Of a stretch of 64,000 bases of DNA, positions 25,898 through 34,820 are shown piece after piece. Source of the stretch: Balneolaceae bacterium (GTDB taxonomy: Bacteria; Bacteroidota; Rhodothermia; Balneolales; Balneolaceae); assembly GCA_006969905.1 (NCBI GenBank), contig CP030887.1:1656001-1720000 (forward strand), in the 5' to 3' direction. The number at the start of each line of letters is the position of its first letter. Position 1 is the stretch's first letter. A program made the position numbers and the translations under genes. The notes under the pieces are model-generated. The model was not told the origin of the DNA. It saw nothing but the letters and a program-made list of their open reading frames with translations, and did not search any database.

Positions 25898-27793
25898 ATG
25901 CAGAAGAAGAGAATCATATTATTACTCATACTGAGTATTACGTTAAGTTCGGGGTGGTTATCAGCCCAGCATGGAGAAAGAAAAAGTATTGAGCAGCTAC
26001 AATCAGAGCTTTTGGAGCAGGTTGGTGCAAAACGTATCCATACACTTCACGCATTGGCGAGTAGTATCCGCTACCAGGATTCAGAACTTGCAATGGAATA
26101 TATCGATGAAGCCTATGATTTGTCTGTCGCTATAGGGAATGATACGTTGAAGGCAGAAAGCCTGTATCGAAAAGGGTCAGTCTTTGTGATTAAAGGAAAA
26201 CAGCTGGAAGCTATTGATAATTATATTGAAGCCCGGCAAGGTTTCAATGAACTTGGGTTTCTGGAAAGAGAAGTCAGGGTAATTCAATCAATGGCTTCCA
26301 CCTATATGGAAATCGGACAATATGAAGAAGCTTCGAAATTATACTTTAAAGCTTTGGAGTATAGTGAAGAACTTGGAGATGAAATAGGAGAAGTATTTTC
26401 ATTAACGCGCCTTGGAATGGTTCAGCAAAACCTGGGTGAATATGGAATAGCACAAAGATTTTTGCATGATGCTATTGATAAGGCAAGGGAGATCGGTGAT
26501 TGGGGTGGCGAGTCGATTGCATTGGCAGAAGCGGGGCTATTAGAAGAGAAAATGGGAAACCCTGATAAGGCTATTGAATATTATCAAAATACAATCTCCA
26601 TTTTTAATGAGAAGAATATTCAGCATGGAGTTCCCGGATTGCTTAACAGTATTGCCATGCTTTATAAAGATGAAGACAAACTGAATGAAGCTTTGGCTAT
26701 AAGTTTACAGGCAGTAGGCATTGCAGACTCTTTGGGTAATAAGTTGTTGGTTACCGAGGCCATGAGACAATTATCTGTTATTTATAATGCGACAGGTGAT
26801 TTTCAAAAAGGAATAGAAACGCTCGAAGAAGCTCTTTCCATAGCCGAACAATCCGGCATAACAAGCTCTTCACTATTACTGATGAATATGCTGTCTGGTT
26901 CGTATTTAGAATCAGGCAATCTTGGACGTGCGAAAGAAGTAAGTATAAAAGCCCGGAATATTGCTTTCGAAAACCGGGATTGGAATGCAGCTAAAAAAGC
27001 CCTGGAAGTTTTGATTGAGAGTGAATTGGCTCTCAATAATTTTGAAGATGCCTTTGAGCATCAACAGGAACTTTTATCTGTAAAGGATTCGATTATTGAT
27101 AAGGAACGCACCCGTAGTATTCTTGAGTTTGAAGCCCGGTACAGGATCAATCAAAAAGAAAAGGAAATAGCTTTGCTCCAGGCAGAAAATGAAAAGCGAG
27201 CTATTGTACAGGCAACTCTCGGAGGAGGAATTCTTCTGTTGTTGATTTTAGCTTTTCTTGCTTTGAGGAGCCAACGCCTGAAAATAAAATCAGGTAAAGC
27301 CGAACTGGAGCTGTCAAACCTAAAGCACAAAAAGCTGGAGCAGGATCTGGAGTTTAAGAACAAGCAGTTGACAACCCAAAGTCTCAATATGGTTCAGAAA
27401 AATGAGATGATGGAAGAACTCAGGGAAAAAGTGGAGAACATCAAAAAAGAAGGCGGCTCCAAAGAGTTAAATAGTCTTGCACACTTAGTGGATTACAGTT
27501 TTAGCCTCGATGAAGATTGGAAACAGTTTCAAATGCATTTTGAAGAAGTTCATTCAGGTTTCTACCACATTTTGAAAGAACGCTATCCTGATCTTACCCC
27601 TAACGAAATGAGGCTTTCCGCATTAGTTAAGTTAAACCTGTCTATAAAAGAGATGGCAGCTATAATGGGTATTTCGCCTGATAGCGTAAAAACTGCACGA
27701 TACCGGCTAAGAAAAAAGCTTGAACTGAACACCGAAGAGAACCTTACAGACTTCATGCTGGCATTAGAAAAAGCATCCTTTCAGGAAGTTTAA
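25898..27793 (+). CDS. TPR sensor with C-terminal LuxR-like HTH
   Basis: 631 residues. Signal peptide, then about ten TPR motifs (for example LETRLGMVQQNLGEYGIAQ-type helices) to residue 420, a transmembrane helix around 437-455 (GGGILLLLILAFLAL), a coiled coil, and a C-terminal helix-turn-helix (LTPNEMRLSALVKLNLSIKE, then AAIMGISPDSVKTARYRLRKK). This is the Bacteroidota membrane-anchored regulator type; it joins protein-protein sensing outside to DNA binding inside. Its target is unknown; the downstream TPR protein is a candidate partner. Confidence 0.82.
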   Translation: MQKKRIILLLILSITLSSGWLSAQHGERKSIEQLQSELLEQVGAKRIHTLHALASSIRYQDSELAMEYIDEAYDLSVAIGNDTLKAESLYRKGSVFVIKGKQLEAIDNYIEARQGFNELGFLEREVRVIQSMASTYMEIGQYEEASKLYFKALEYSEELGDEIGEVFSLTRLGMVQQNLGEYGIAQRFLHDAIDKAREIGDWGGESIALAEAGLLEEKMGNPDKAIEYYQNTISIFNEKNIQHGVPGLLNSIAMLYKDEDKLNEALAISLQAVGIADSLGNKLLVTEAMRQLSVIYNATGDFQKGIETLEEALSIAEQSGITSSSLLLMNMLSGSYLESGNLGRAKEVSIKARNIAFENRDWNAAKKALEVLIESELALNNFEDAFEHQQELLSVKDSIIDKERTRSILEFEARYRINQKEKEIALLQAENEKRAIVQATLGGGILLLLILAFLALRSQRLKIKSGKAELELSNLKHKKLEQDLEFKNKQLTTQSLNMVQKNEMMEELREKVENIKKEGGSKELNSLAHLVDYSFSLDEDWKQFQMHFEEVHSGFYHILKERYPDLTPNEMRLSALVKLNLSIKEMAAIMGISPDSVKTARYRLRKKLELNTEENLTDFMLALEKASFQEV

Positions 27794-27979
27794 AGCCCCG
27801 TATTTAACATATTTCGCTCAATCTTTTTGGGTTGTTCACCTGATGTTCACATCTATCCCCTAGGGCCTGTACACGTAATGTCTACGTAAGGAGGGGAAAC
27901 GCCACCGGTCTTATAGCGTAACTTTGACAGCACAGAAAAACTGTCAGGAACAACACATAAAAATAAGACAAAAGACAAG

Positions 27980-29659
27980 TTGATGCATAGCATACTACAA
28001 CATTCAGTAAAAGGAGTAATCTTACTGTTCTTGTTTACACAAGTAATAAGATCACAACCGTTTCAGGGAGAGAAAATATTTCCTGAACAAATAGCACCTC
28101 TTTTAGAGGGAATGGGAACTCAATATTTTGATATCACATCAGATAATGAATTAGCCCATATTTTTTTCAACCAAGCTGTTGCCCTTACTTTCGGGTTTAA
28201 TCACCTGGAAGCTGGCAGGTCATATAAACAGGTTTCATTGCTTGATACTACCTCCGGGATAGCTTATTGGGGTCAGGCCCTGGTTTTGGGGCCAAATATC
28301 AATGTCGGTATGGAAACTGACGCAGTGAAACCGGCTTATGAGGCCATTCAAAAAGCCTTGGAACTTAAAAGCTATGAGTCAGCCAAGGAGCAGGCACTGA
28401 TAGAAGCGCTCGCATTTCGTTATTCGAAAGATGAAACCCTGTCAGACAGGGCACAGCTTGATCTTGCGTATGCTGACGCTATGAGAAAAGTAGCAGAACA
28501 ATTTCCCGATGATCCGGATGTGGCTACCTTTCTTGCTGAAGCATTAATGGTAATTCATGCCTGGGATTATTGGGAGGGTGACGGCCGCCCAAAGGAATGG
28601 ACGCCTGAAATTGTACAGGTTTTGGAAAGTGCGCTTGCCAAACATCCCGATCATCCCGGTTTGATTCATTACTATATCCATGCGGTAGAAGCTTCAAAAC
28701 GCCCGGGAAGGGCTCTTTCAGGTGCAAAAAAGTTGGGAGATTTGATTCCGGGATCAGGCCATATTGTTCATATGCCTTCGCATGTATACATCCGAACAGG
28801 ACTTTATCACGAAGGTTCTTTGGCAAATGAGCAAGCCATTATAGTAGATAACGATTACATAACCCAATGCAGGCAGCAAGGTATCTATCCGTTAGCTTAT
28901 GTGCCTCATAACCGTCATTTTTTATGGGCTACAGCCACACTCGAAGGAGCATCAGTAAAAGCCATAATGGCAGCGAAGCACATGGCTGATCATATTGATC
29001 AGAAATTAATGAGGGAGCCCGGGCTAAGCACTCTCCAACACTTTTGGATAACGCCTGTCTATGCGTATGTCAAATTCGGAAAGTGGGATAAGATCCTTTC
29101 CTTCCCGAAACCGGAAAAGGATTTGATATATCCGCTTAGTATTTGGCATTACGCAAGAGGAATGGCCTATACATCAAAAGGAGAGCTTAAAAAAGCACGT
29201 AAGGAACTTTCAACGTTAACAAGCATGTCCAGGAAAGAAGAGTTGAGAGATATCAACGTTTGGGAAATCAATGAAGCTTATGATGTAGTACGGATTGCAG
29301 TGCTTAGTCTGGAAGGAGAGATAGAAGCAAAAGCCAAAAACTATGATACAGCTATTGCCAGATTGAGAGAGGCAGCTGCGCTGGAAGACCGGCTTAATTA
29401 CAATGAACCTTCCGACTGGCATTCCCCGGTTCGGTTAACATTGGGTGCGGTACTTATGGAAGCCGGTAAGTATAAGGAGGCCGAAAAAGCTTACCTGGAA
29501 GATTTAGAAACTTTTCCCGAAAACGGCTGGTCTCTTTACGGGTTATATAAAAGCTTATTAAAACAAGAGAGAATACAAGAAGCTGTACAAGTAGAGCAGA
29601 GATTTACAAAAGCCTGGAAATGGGCTGATGTAAAATTAAAAAGTTCAAGAGTTCTTTAA
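27980..29659 (+). CDS. Secreted tetratricopeptide repeat protein
   Basis: 559 residues. N-terminal signal peptide, then helical repeats with FFNQAVALTFGFNHLEA, YWGQALVLGPNINVGM, LIHYYIHAVEASKRPGRA and HMPSHVYIRTGLYHEG. This conserved His/Tyr-rich pattern marks a widespread but uncharacterised TPR family; the end has ordinary TPRs (GAVLMEAGKYKEAEKAY). No enzymatic motif seen. The 186-bp gap before it holds no gene I can support. A terminator for it lies at 29699. Confidence 0.75.
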   Translation: MMHSILQHSVKGVILLFLFTQVIRSQPFQGEKIFPEQIAPLLEGMGTQYFDITSDNELAHIFFNQAVALTFGFNHLEAGRSYKQVSLLDTTSGIAYWGQALVLGPNINVGMETDAVKPAYEAIQKALELKSYESAKEQALIEALAFRYSKDETLSDRAQLDLAYADAMRKVAEQFPDDPDVATFLAEALMVIHAWDYWEGDGRPKEWTPEIVQVLESALAKHPDHPGLIHYYIHAVEASKRPGRALSGAKKLGDLIPGSGHIVHMPSHVYIRTGLYHEGSLANEQAIIVDNDYITQCRQQGIYPLAYVPHNRHFLWATATLEGASVKAIMAAKHMADHIDQKLMREPGLSTLQHFWITPVYAYVKFGKWDKILSFPKPEKDLIYPLSIWHYARGMAYTSKGELKKARKELSTLTSMSRKEELRDINVWEINEAYDVVRIAVLSLEGEIEAKAKNYDTAIARLREAAALEDRLNYNEPSDWHSPVRLTLGAVLMEAGKYKEAEKAYLEDLETFPENGWSLYGLYKSLLKQERIQEAVQVEQRFTKAWKWADVKLKSSRVL

Positions 29660-29698
29660 TTCATACACAGACCCCCAAAGAGAGAGAAACATATAAAG

Positions 29699-29735
29699 CC
29701 CATGCCATGAAAACTGGTATGGGTTTTATTTTTTA
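29699..29735 (+). terminator. Rho-independent terminator after the TPR gene
   Basis: CCCATGCCA at 29699-29707 pairs with TGGTATGGG at 29715-29723 (one G-T pair), followed by a T-rich tract that reaches into the end of the convergent thioesterase gene. Confidence 0.8.
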
Positions 29736-30157
29736 TTTACTACCGCTAAGGTACATCTCGAAGAGCAGACCAGCTTTCCTTTTTCTTCTGTAATACTTGT
29801 TTCCCAAACCTGTACTCTTTTTCCTATGTGTACCGGGGTTGCTGTGCCTGTTATTTTACTTCCCTTTTTAACAGATCTAATATGATTGGCATTGATTTCA
29901 ATTCCCACTACGTTTTTATCCAAAGAATCTAACAGAAACCACCCACCTACAGAGGCGAGAGTCTCGGCCAGAACAACAGATGCTCCACCATGAAGTATCC
30001 CAAAAGGCTGAATGGTGTTTTCATCCACGGGCATTGTAGCAATAATTTTCTCATCTGAGATATGCTCAAATTGTATCCCCAAGGCGTGGCCCATATGTTT
30101 TTGGCTGAAGTTAAAGTAGATTTTTGCCTTTTCTTTTAATGATTCCTGAATAAACAT
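29726..30157 (-). CDS. Hotdog thioesterase (MenI/YdiI/PaaI-like)
   Basis: 143 residues, one hotdog domain. The active-site stretch is QPFGILHGGASVVLAETLASVG with the HGG motif and catalytic Glu, as in MenI/YdiI-type acyl-CoA thioesterases. Substrate unknown. It is divergent from the acyl-CoA ligase at 30269, and its position next to the beta-oxidation operon suggests a role in CoA recycling; the separate paaI gene argues against it being the phenylacetate enzyme. Confidence 0.85.
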   Translation of the reverse strand: MFIQESLKEKAKIYFNFSQKHMGHALGIQFEHISDEKIIATMPVDENTIQPFGILHGGASVVLAETLASVGGWFLLDSLDKNVVGIEINANHIRSVKKGSKITGTATPVHIGKRVQVWETSITEEKGKLVCSSRCTLAVVNKK

Positions 30158-30268
30158 GAACAGTTTTTTGCTTAACAGCGTTAAGTTTCTAAATTATATG
30201 CTTAGTTGCTTTCAAATGTACGCTGAAAGTGTAACTTACCAAAAAGCGATAATTAACCATTCCATATT

Positions 30269-32056
30269 ATGAAGTATAGCTCCGAAACAATTCCTGATAT
30301 TATTGAAGCAGGGATCAAGAAGAATACTACTGGTAAGTTTTCTGCTGTGAAAAGAAATGGGGAATGGATTGAAACCAGCATTGAAGATTTTAAGGACAAG
30401 GCAAAATTTCTTGGATTGGGATTATATGAACTTGGCGTTCGAAAAGGTGACCGTGTTTCGGTTCATTCAGAAAACAGTACAGAATGGTTGATTTGCGACC
30501 AGGCAACACTTTCCATTGGGGCTGTAAATGTTGCGGTGTATACTACTCAACCCGGCGATCAGATTAAGTACATCTTGGAAAACTCAGAGGCCAAAATTCA
30601 CATTGTTTCTAATGAAGAACTATTTGCAGAAACTAAACCTCTGATAAAAGAAATAAAGACTGTTCAGGCCATTATCTCTATCCAACCCACAAGCCATGAT
30701 AAGGTGAAAGGGTTTGAAGAAGTAATAGAAATGGGCAAAAAACTGGATGAAAAAGAACCTGGTTTGTACGATCGGCTTAAATCAGAAATTGAACCCGAAG
30801 ACCTGGCAAACATTAATTACACATCAGGAACTACAGGGATTCCAAAAGGGGTAATGCTCACACATAAAAACATTGCTTCAAATGTATTAGGGTCTTTTCA
30901 GCGTATGCCATTTGTAGGGAATATGCCGGATGACCCAAAAGTGCTCTCGTTTCTTCCCCTGGCTCACATGCTGGAACGTATAGCTTCTTATGTATATATC
31001 TTTACAGGGGTGCCGGTTTATTACATAGAAGATGTAAATGATATCAGAACCGATTTTGTAACTATCAAGCCAATTTATTTTTCTACGGTACCCAGGCTAC
31101 TGGAAAAAATAATGGCAGGAATTAAAGTAAAAGGGCAGGAACTCTCAGGGGCTAAAAAGAGGCTCTATTACTGGTCTATACATTTGGCCGAAAATTATGA
31201 CCCGGAAAATCCACCAAAAGGAATTGATAAACTCAAGTTTAAAGTGGCCGATAAACTAGTCTACTCAAAAGTAAGGGATGGCCTGGGAGGAAGGCTAATT
31301 GGTATGGCTGTGGGTGGAGCTGCATTATCTGAGCCTGTAATGCGGTTTTTCAATGGTGTTGGTTTTAAATGCGGGCAAGGGTATGGGTTAACAGAAACCT
31401 CCCCTGTACTTACGGGCAGTAAAGCTGATTGGATCAGAATTGGCTCGGCAGGATTACCCATTGATGAAGTAGAACTTAAAATTGCTGAAGATGGTGAGGT
31501 TTTGGCAAAAGGGCCGAATATCATGAAAGGATATTACAAAATGCCTGAAAAAACAGCAGAAGTATTTACCGAAGACGGATGGTTTTGTACAGGAGATATC
31601 GGCCATATTGATGAAGATGGATGGTTATTTATCACCGATAGAAAGAAATCGCTCTTCAAGCTTTCCACGGGTAAATATGTGGCTCCTCAGCCCATTGAAA
31701 ATGCTTTAATCAATAGCGGTTTTATAGACCAGGCTATGGTAGTGGGTTCGGAGGAAAAGTTCTGCGCAGCTATTATCATACCCGATTGGAAAAACATGGA
31801 AAAAAGGTTTGAGCGGTTTGGCTATATACTTCCCGGAGAAAAGAGGATAGAAAGCAAGCATGTTATTTCCCGGATTCAAAAAGAGGTAGATAAAGTAAAT
31901 AAGAAGTTACCTCACTGGGAAAAAGTAAAAAAGTTTGTATTGCTCGAAGAGCCTTTTACCATAGAAAAGGGAGAGTTGACTGCAAAGATGAGTGTAAGGA
32001 GATCAGGAGTTATGAGAAACCATAAAGAACTAATTGAAAGTATTTATCAAGATTAA
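30269..32056 (+). CDS. Long-chain fatty acid-CoA ligase
   Basis: 595 residues, ANL superfamily. AMP-binding motif YTSGTTGIPKGVMLTH is near residue 186; GYGLTETSP and GEVLAKGPNIMKGYYKM follow, then the TGDIGHIDEDGWLFITDRKK hinge. The C-terminal lysine region (KVKKFVLLEEPFTIEKGELT) matches the FadD/ACSL15-like class. It activates fatty acids to acyl-CoA and is the first gene of the beta-oxidation operon, three bases from fadN. Confidence 0.88.
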   Translation: MKYSSETIPDIIEAGIKKNTTGKFSAVKRNGEWIETSIEDFKDKAKFLGLGLYELGVRKGDRVSVHSENSTEWLICDQATLSIGAVNVAVYTTQPGDQIKYILENSEAKIHIVSNEELFAETKPLIKEIKTVQAIISIQPTSHDKVKGFEEVIEMGKKLDEKEPGLYDRLKSEIEPEDLANINYTSGTTGIPKGVMLTHKNIASNVLGSFQRMPFVGNMPDDPKVLSFLPLAHMLERIASYVYIFTGVPVYYIEDVNDIRTDFVTIKPIYFSTVPRLLEKIMAGIKVKGQELSGAKKRLYYWSIHLAENYDPENPPKGIDKLKFKVADKLVYSKVRDGLGGRLIGMAVGGAALSEPVMRFFNGVGFKCGQGYGLTETSPVLTGSKADWIRIGSAGLPIDEVELKIAEDGEVLAKGPNIMKGYYKMPEKTAEVFTEDGWFCTGDIGHIDEDGWLFITDRKKSLFKLSTGKYVAPQPIENALINSGFIDQAMVVGSEEKFCAAIIIPDWKNMEKRFERFGYILPGEKRIESKHVISRIQKEVDKVNKKLPHWEKVKKFVLLEEPFTIEKGELTAKMSVRRSGVMRNHKELIESIYQD

Positions 32057-32059
32057 AAT

Positions 32060-34414
32060 ATGGGCAATAACAGAAGAATCCGAAAAGTAGCCGTACTTGG
32101 ATCAGGAGTTATGGGTAGTCAAATTGCGGCTCATTGTATAAATGCGGGCCTTGAGGTTATTTTGCTTGACCTTAAAAGTGATGATCCAAAACTCCCTGAT
32201 AAAATAGCCGAAGAGAGTGTTCAGAAAATACTAAAAATGAAGCCTGCTCCTTTTGCACTCCCTGAGTTTGCTTCGAGAATAAAACCGGGTAATTTTGAGG
32301 ACGATCTTCATCTGCTTGCAGATTGTGACTGGATATGTGAGGTTATTATTGAGCATATGGACATCAAAAAAAACATGATGTCGAAGATTGAAAACATTCG
32401 GAAACCGGGTGCAATCGTGAGTTCAAACACTTCCGGCTTACCCATATCTGAAATCAGTGAAGATTGTGGTGAGGATTTTAAAAAACACTTTTTAGGCACG
32501 CACTTCTTTAATCCTCCAAGGTATATGAAATTGTTGGAGGTTATTCCCACGCAGCACACTTTGCCTGAGATTTCCTGCTTTATGCATGGCTTTTGCGAAA
32601 GAGTACTTGGTAAAGGAGTTGTGCTTTGTAAAGACACTCCAAACTTTATTGCAAACAGGATTGGTATTTTTTCTATCGGTAGCATGATGCCCTATTTTTT
32701 TAATGGAGATTTCAGGGCTGAAGAAATCGATTTACTTACAGGAACCTTAACAGGGTATTCAAAAGCAGCCACATTTAGAACAGCTGATATGGCGGGTCTT
32801 GATGTAACACTTCATGTGGCTAATAACATTATACCTTCCATTCCCAAAGATGAGAAAAACGAAATATTTGATTTACCGGAACCATTCAAAAAAATGGTTG
32901 AGTCAGGCATTATAGGTAATAAAGCCGGGCAAGGATTCTACAAAAAAGTTCAGCAGGGAAGTAAAAGAGAGTTTCTGGTAATTAACTCAGACACTTTAGA
33001 ATATGAATCCCAGGAAGAGTTGGACGATCCGGTAATTGCTGAAGCAAGGAAAATTAGAAGCACACCGGAAAGATTAAAGTTCTTAGCATTTACTGAAGGC
33101 AGAGTTGGGCAATTTATCTGGGAAACCCAGCGAGAGTTATTGCTATATGCTGCAAACCGGGTCCCTGAGATTTCCGATAATCCTCAGGATGTAGACAGAG
33201 CGATGAAGTGGGGTTTTAACTGGCAGCTGGGGCCATTTGAGCGGTGGGATGCACTGGGAATAGATGCAGTAATAAAAAGAGTGAAAAATGAAGGAATAGA
33301 GATTCCGCCATTAATTTCTGAAATGAAAGAGGCGGGAATTACTTCATTCTACAAAGAGGGAAAGGTATATGATCCTGTTTCAAAATCATACAAAGATGAA
33401 AATCCTTCCGCTGCCGGAGAAGTCAGGATATCTTCATTAAGGAAAGAGAAGAAGCCAGTTATGGAAAATGACTCTGCTGCTTTGCATGATATCGGAGACG
33501 GAGTTGCTTTATTTGAATTCAAAACTAAGAATGCAACACTTGGTTTTGAGCTGGTCCAGTCATTGGAAAAATCACTTGATTTGGTCGAAAAAGATTTTGC
33601 TGCAATGGTGATTTCTCATGATGGTGAAAACTTTGCTTATGGTGCCAATCTTATGGAGGCAATACAGGCAAACCAGTCAGGAGATTGGGAAAAAGTTGTG
33701 GAAGCTGTTACCGGATTTCAAAGAACAGCAGTTAAACTAAGGTATGCACCTTTTCCTGTAGTGGCCGCTCCCTTCGGAAGAACGCTGGGTGGAGGCACAG
33801 AATTTTGTTTGTATTCAGATAAAGTAGTAGCTCATCATGAGCTATACATGGGATTAGTAGAAGTGGGCGTGGGATTGATTCCGGCCGGTGGAGGAACTAC
33901 TGAGCTATTAAAACGGGCTATGAATAAACTTGATGGCGCGGCTGATCCGCTTCCGTTTATTCGGGAAGCATTCAAAACTATGGGGATGGCTACTGTATCT
34001 GATAGTGCTCATAAAGCAAGAGAATTAGGCTTTTTGAGACAATCAGATATTATCGTAATGAATAGAGATTTGCTCATCAATGTGGCAAAGAAAGAAGCCA
34101 TAGCATTGGTAAGCTCTGGTTATCAGCCGCCTGCAAAAACGGATATCAAAGTACTCGGTGAAACTGCTTTGAGTGCTATGAAACTGATGCTTTATGTAAT
34201 GCATAAGTCTAAGTTTATAACTGATTATGACAGGGTAGTAGTTGAGCGATTAGCTTTTGTACTTGCAGGGGGAGATTTAAGTGAAGCCCAGGAGGTGCCT
34301 GAAGAGTATCTGTTGAAACTGGAAAGAGATACCATCCTTGAATGTTTAAAAGATGAAAGAACAATTGCCCGGATGGAACACATGTTGAAAACCGGAAAAC
34401 CATTGAGGAATTAG
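32060..34414 (+). CDS. fadN: FadN-like 3-hydroxyacyl-CoA dehydrogenase / enoyl-CoA hydratase
   Basis: 784 residues. Domain order is dehydrogenase first (VAVLGSGVMGSQIAAH; THFFNPPRYMKLLEVIP) and crotonase last (about 470-680, APFGRTLGGGTEFCLYSD and GLVEVGVGLIPAGGG, with both hydratase glutamates kept). This order is that of Bacillus FadN rather than E. coli FadB. It carries out the two middle steps of beta-oxidation. The stop TAG (34412-34414) is inside a heptad array, and the adjoining thiolase is separated from it by four-helix module 4. Confidence 0.88.
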   Translation: MGNNRRIRKVAVLGSGVMGSQIAAHCINAGLEVILLDLKSDDPKLPDKIAEESVQKILKMKPAPFALPEFASRIKPGNFEDDLHLLADCDWICEVIIEHMDIKKNMMSKIENIRKPGAIVSSNTSGLPISEISEDCGEDFKKHFLGTHFFNPPRYMKLLEVIPTQHTLPEISCFMHGFCERVLGKGVVLCKDTPNFIANRIGIFSIGSMMPYFFNGDFRAEEIDLLTGTLTGYSKAATFRTADMAGLDVTLHVANNIIPSIPKDEKNEIFDLPEPFKKMVESGIIGNKAGQGFYKKVQQGSKREFLVINSDTLEYESQEELDDPVIAEARKIRSTPERLKFLAFTEGRVGQFIWETQRELLLYAANRVPEISDNPQDVDRAMKWGFNWQLGPFERWDALGIDAVIKRVKNEGIEIPPLISEMKEAGITSFYKEGKVYDPVSKSYKDENPSAAGEVRISSLRKEKKPVMENDSAALHDIGDGVALFEFKTKNATLGFELVQSLEKSLDLVEKDFAAMVISHDGENFAYGANLMEAIQANQSGDWEKVVEAVTGFQRTAVKLRYAPFPVVAAPFGRTLGGGTEFCLYSDKVVAHHELYMGLVEVGVGLIPAGGGTTELLKRAMNKLDGAADPLPFIREAFKTMGMATVSDSAHKARELGFLRQSDIIVMNRDLLINVAKKEAIALVSSGYQPPAKTDIKVLGETALSAMKLMLYVMHKSKFITDYDRVVVERLAFVLAGGDLSEAQEVPEEYLLKLERDTILECLKDERTIARMEHMLKTGKPLRN

Positions 34415-34439
34415 TTTTGAGCTTTGAGAAATGAGAAAG
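34405..34439 (+). repeat. Heptad array, left arm of four-helix module 4
   Basis: Five in-phase seven-base units from GAGGAAT (34405) through TAGTTTT to GAGAAAG. The array overlaps the last codons and TAG stop of fadN and the ATG of the four-helix gene (34431). It is inverted to the arm at 34781-34808: 20 of 26 aligned positions agree. Confidence 0.85.
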
Positions 34440-34784
34440 TATAAAGATTTAATTATTTGGCAAAGATCGGTTGAATTTGCCACTTCAATATATAGGGTTA
34501 CATCTGAATTTCCTTCAGAAGAAAAATATGGACTTATTAGCCAAATGAGACGTTGCTCAGTTTCAATTCCATCAAATATTGCTGAAGGAGCAGGTAGAAG
34601 TTCAGATAAAGAGTACCAAAGATTTTTGGATATAGCGTATGGATCTGCTTATGAACTTGAAACTCAAATTTTCATCTCCTCTAATCTGGGATTTATTGAC
34701 CCAGATGATTTTGAAATATTGACAAGCGAGATTAATGAAATTCAGAAAATGATTTTTTCATTTAATAGAAAACTAAAAGAATAG
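34431..34784 (+). CDS. Four-helix bundle protein, S23/Avd family (module 4)
   Basis: 117 residues. Family core: LIIWQRSVEFATSIY, FPSEEKYGLISQMRRCSVSI, SNIAEGAGRSSDKEYQRFL, GSAYELETQIFISSNLGF and INEIQKMIFSF. About half identical to copy 3, whose junction is in a different operon on the other strand. It is codirectional with fadN and fadA; start and stop codons both fall inside the flanking heptad arrays. Confidence 0.88.
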   Translation: MRKYKDLIIWQRSVEFATSIYRVTSEFPSEEKYGLISQMRRCSVSIPSNIAEGAGRSSDKEYQRFLDIAYGSAYELETQIFISSNLGFIDPDDFEILTSEINEIQKMIFSFNRKLKE

Positions 34785-34808
34785 CTCATTGCTCAAACCT
34801 CAAATCTT
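34781..34808 (-). repeat. Heptad array, right arm of four-helix module 4
   Basis: On the minus strand four phased units run from 34808 to 34781 (AAGATTT, GAGGTTT and two more), toward the gene. It begins on the four-helix stop codon and ends 12 bp before the thiolase start. Confidence 0.85.
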
Positions 34809-34820
34809 AGAACTGTTGAA

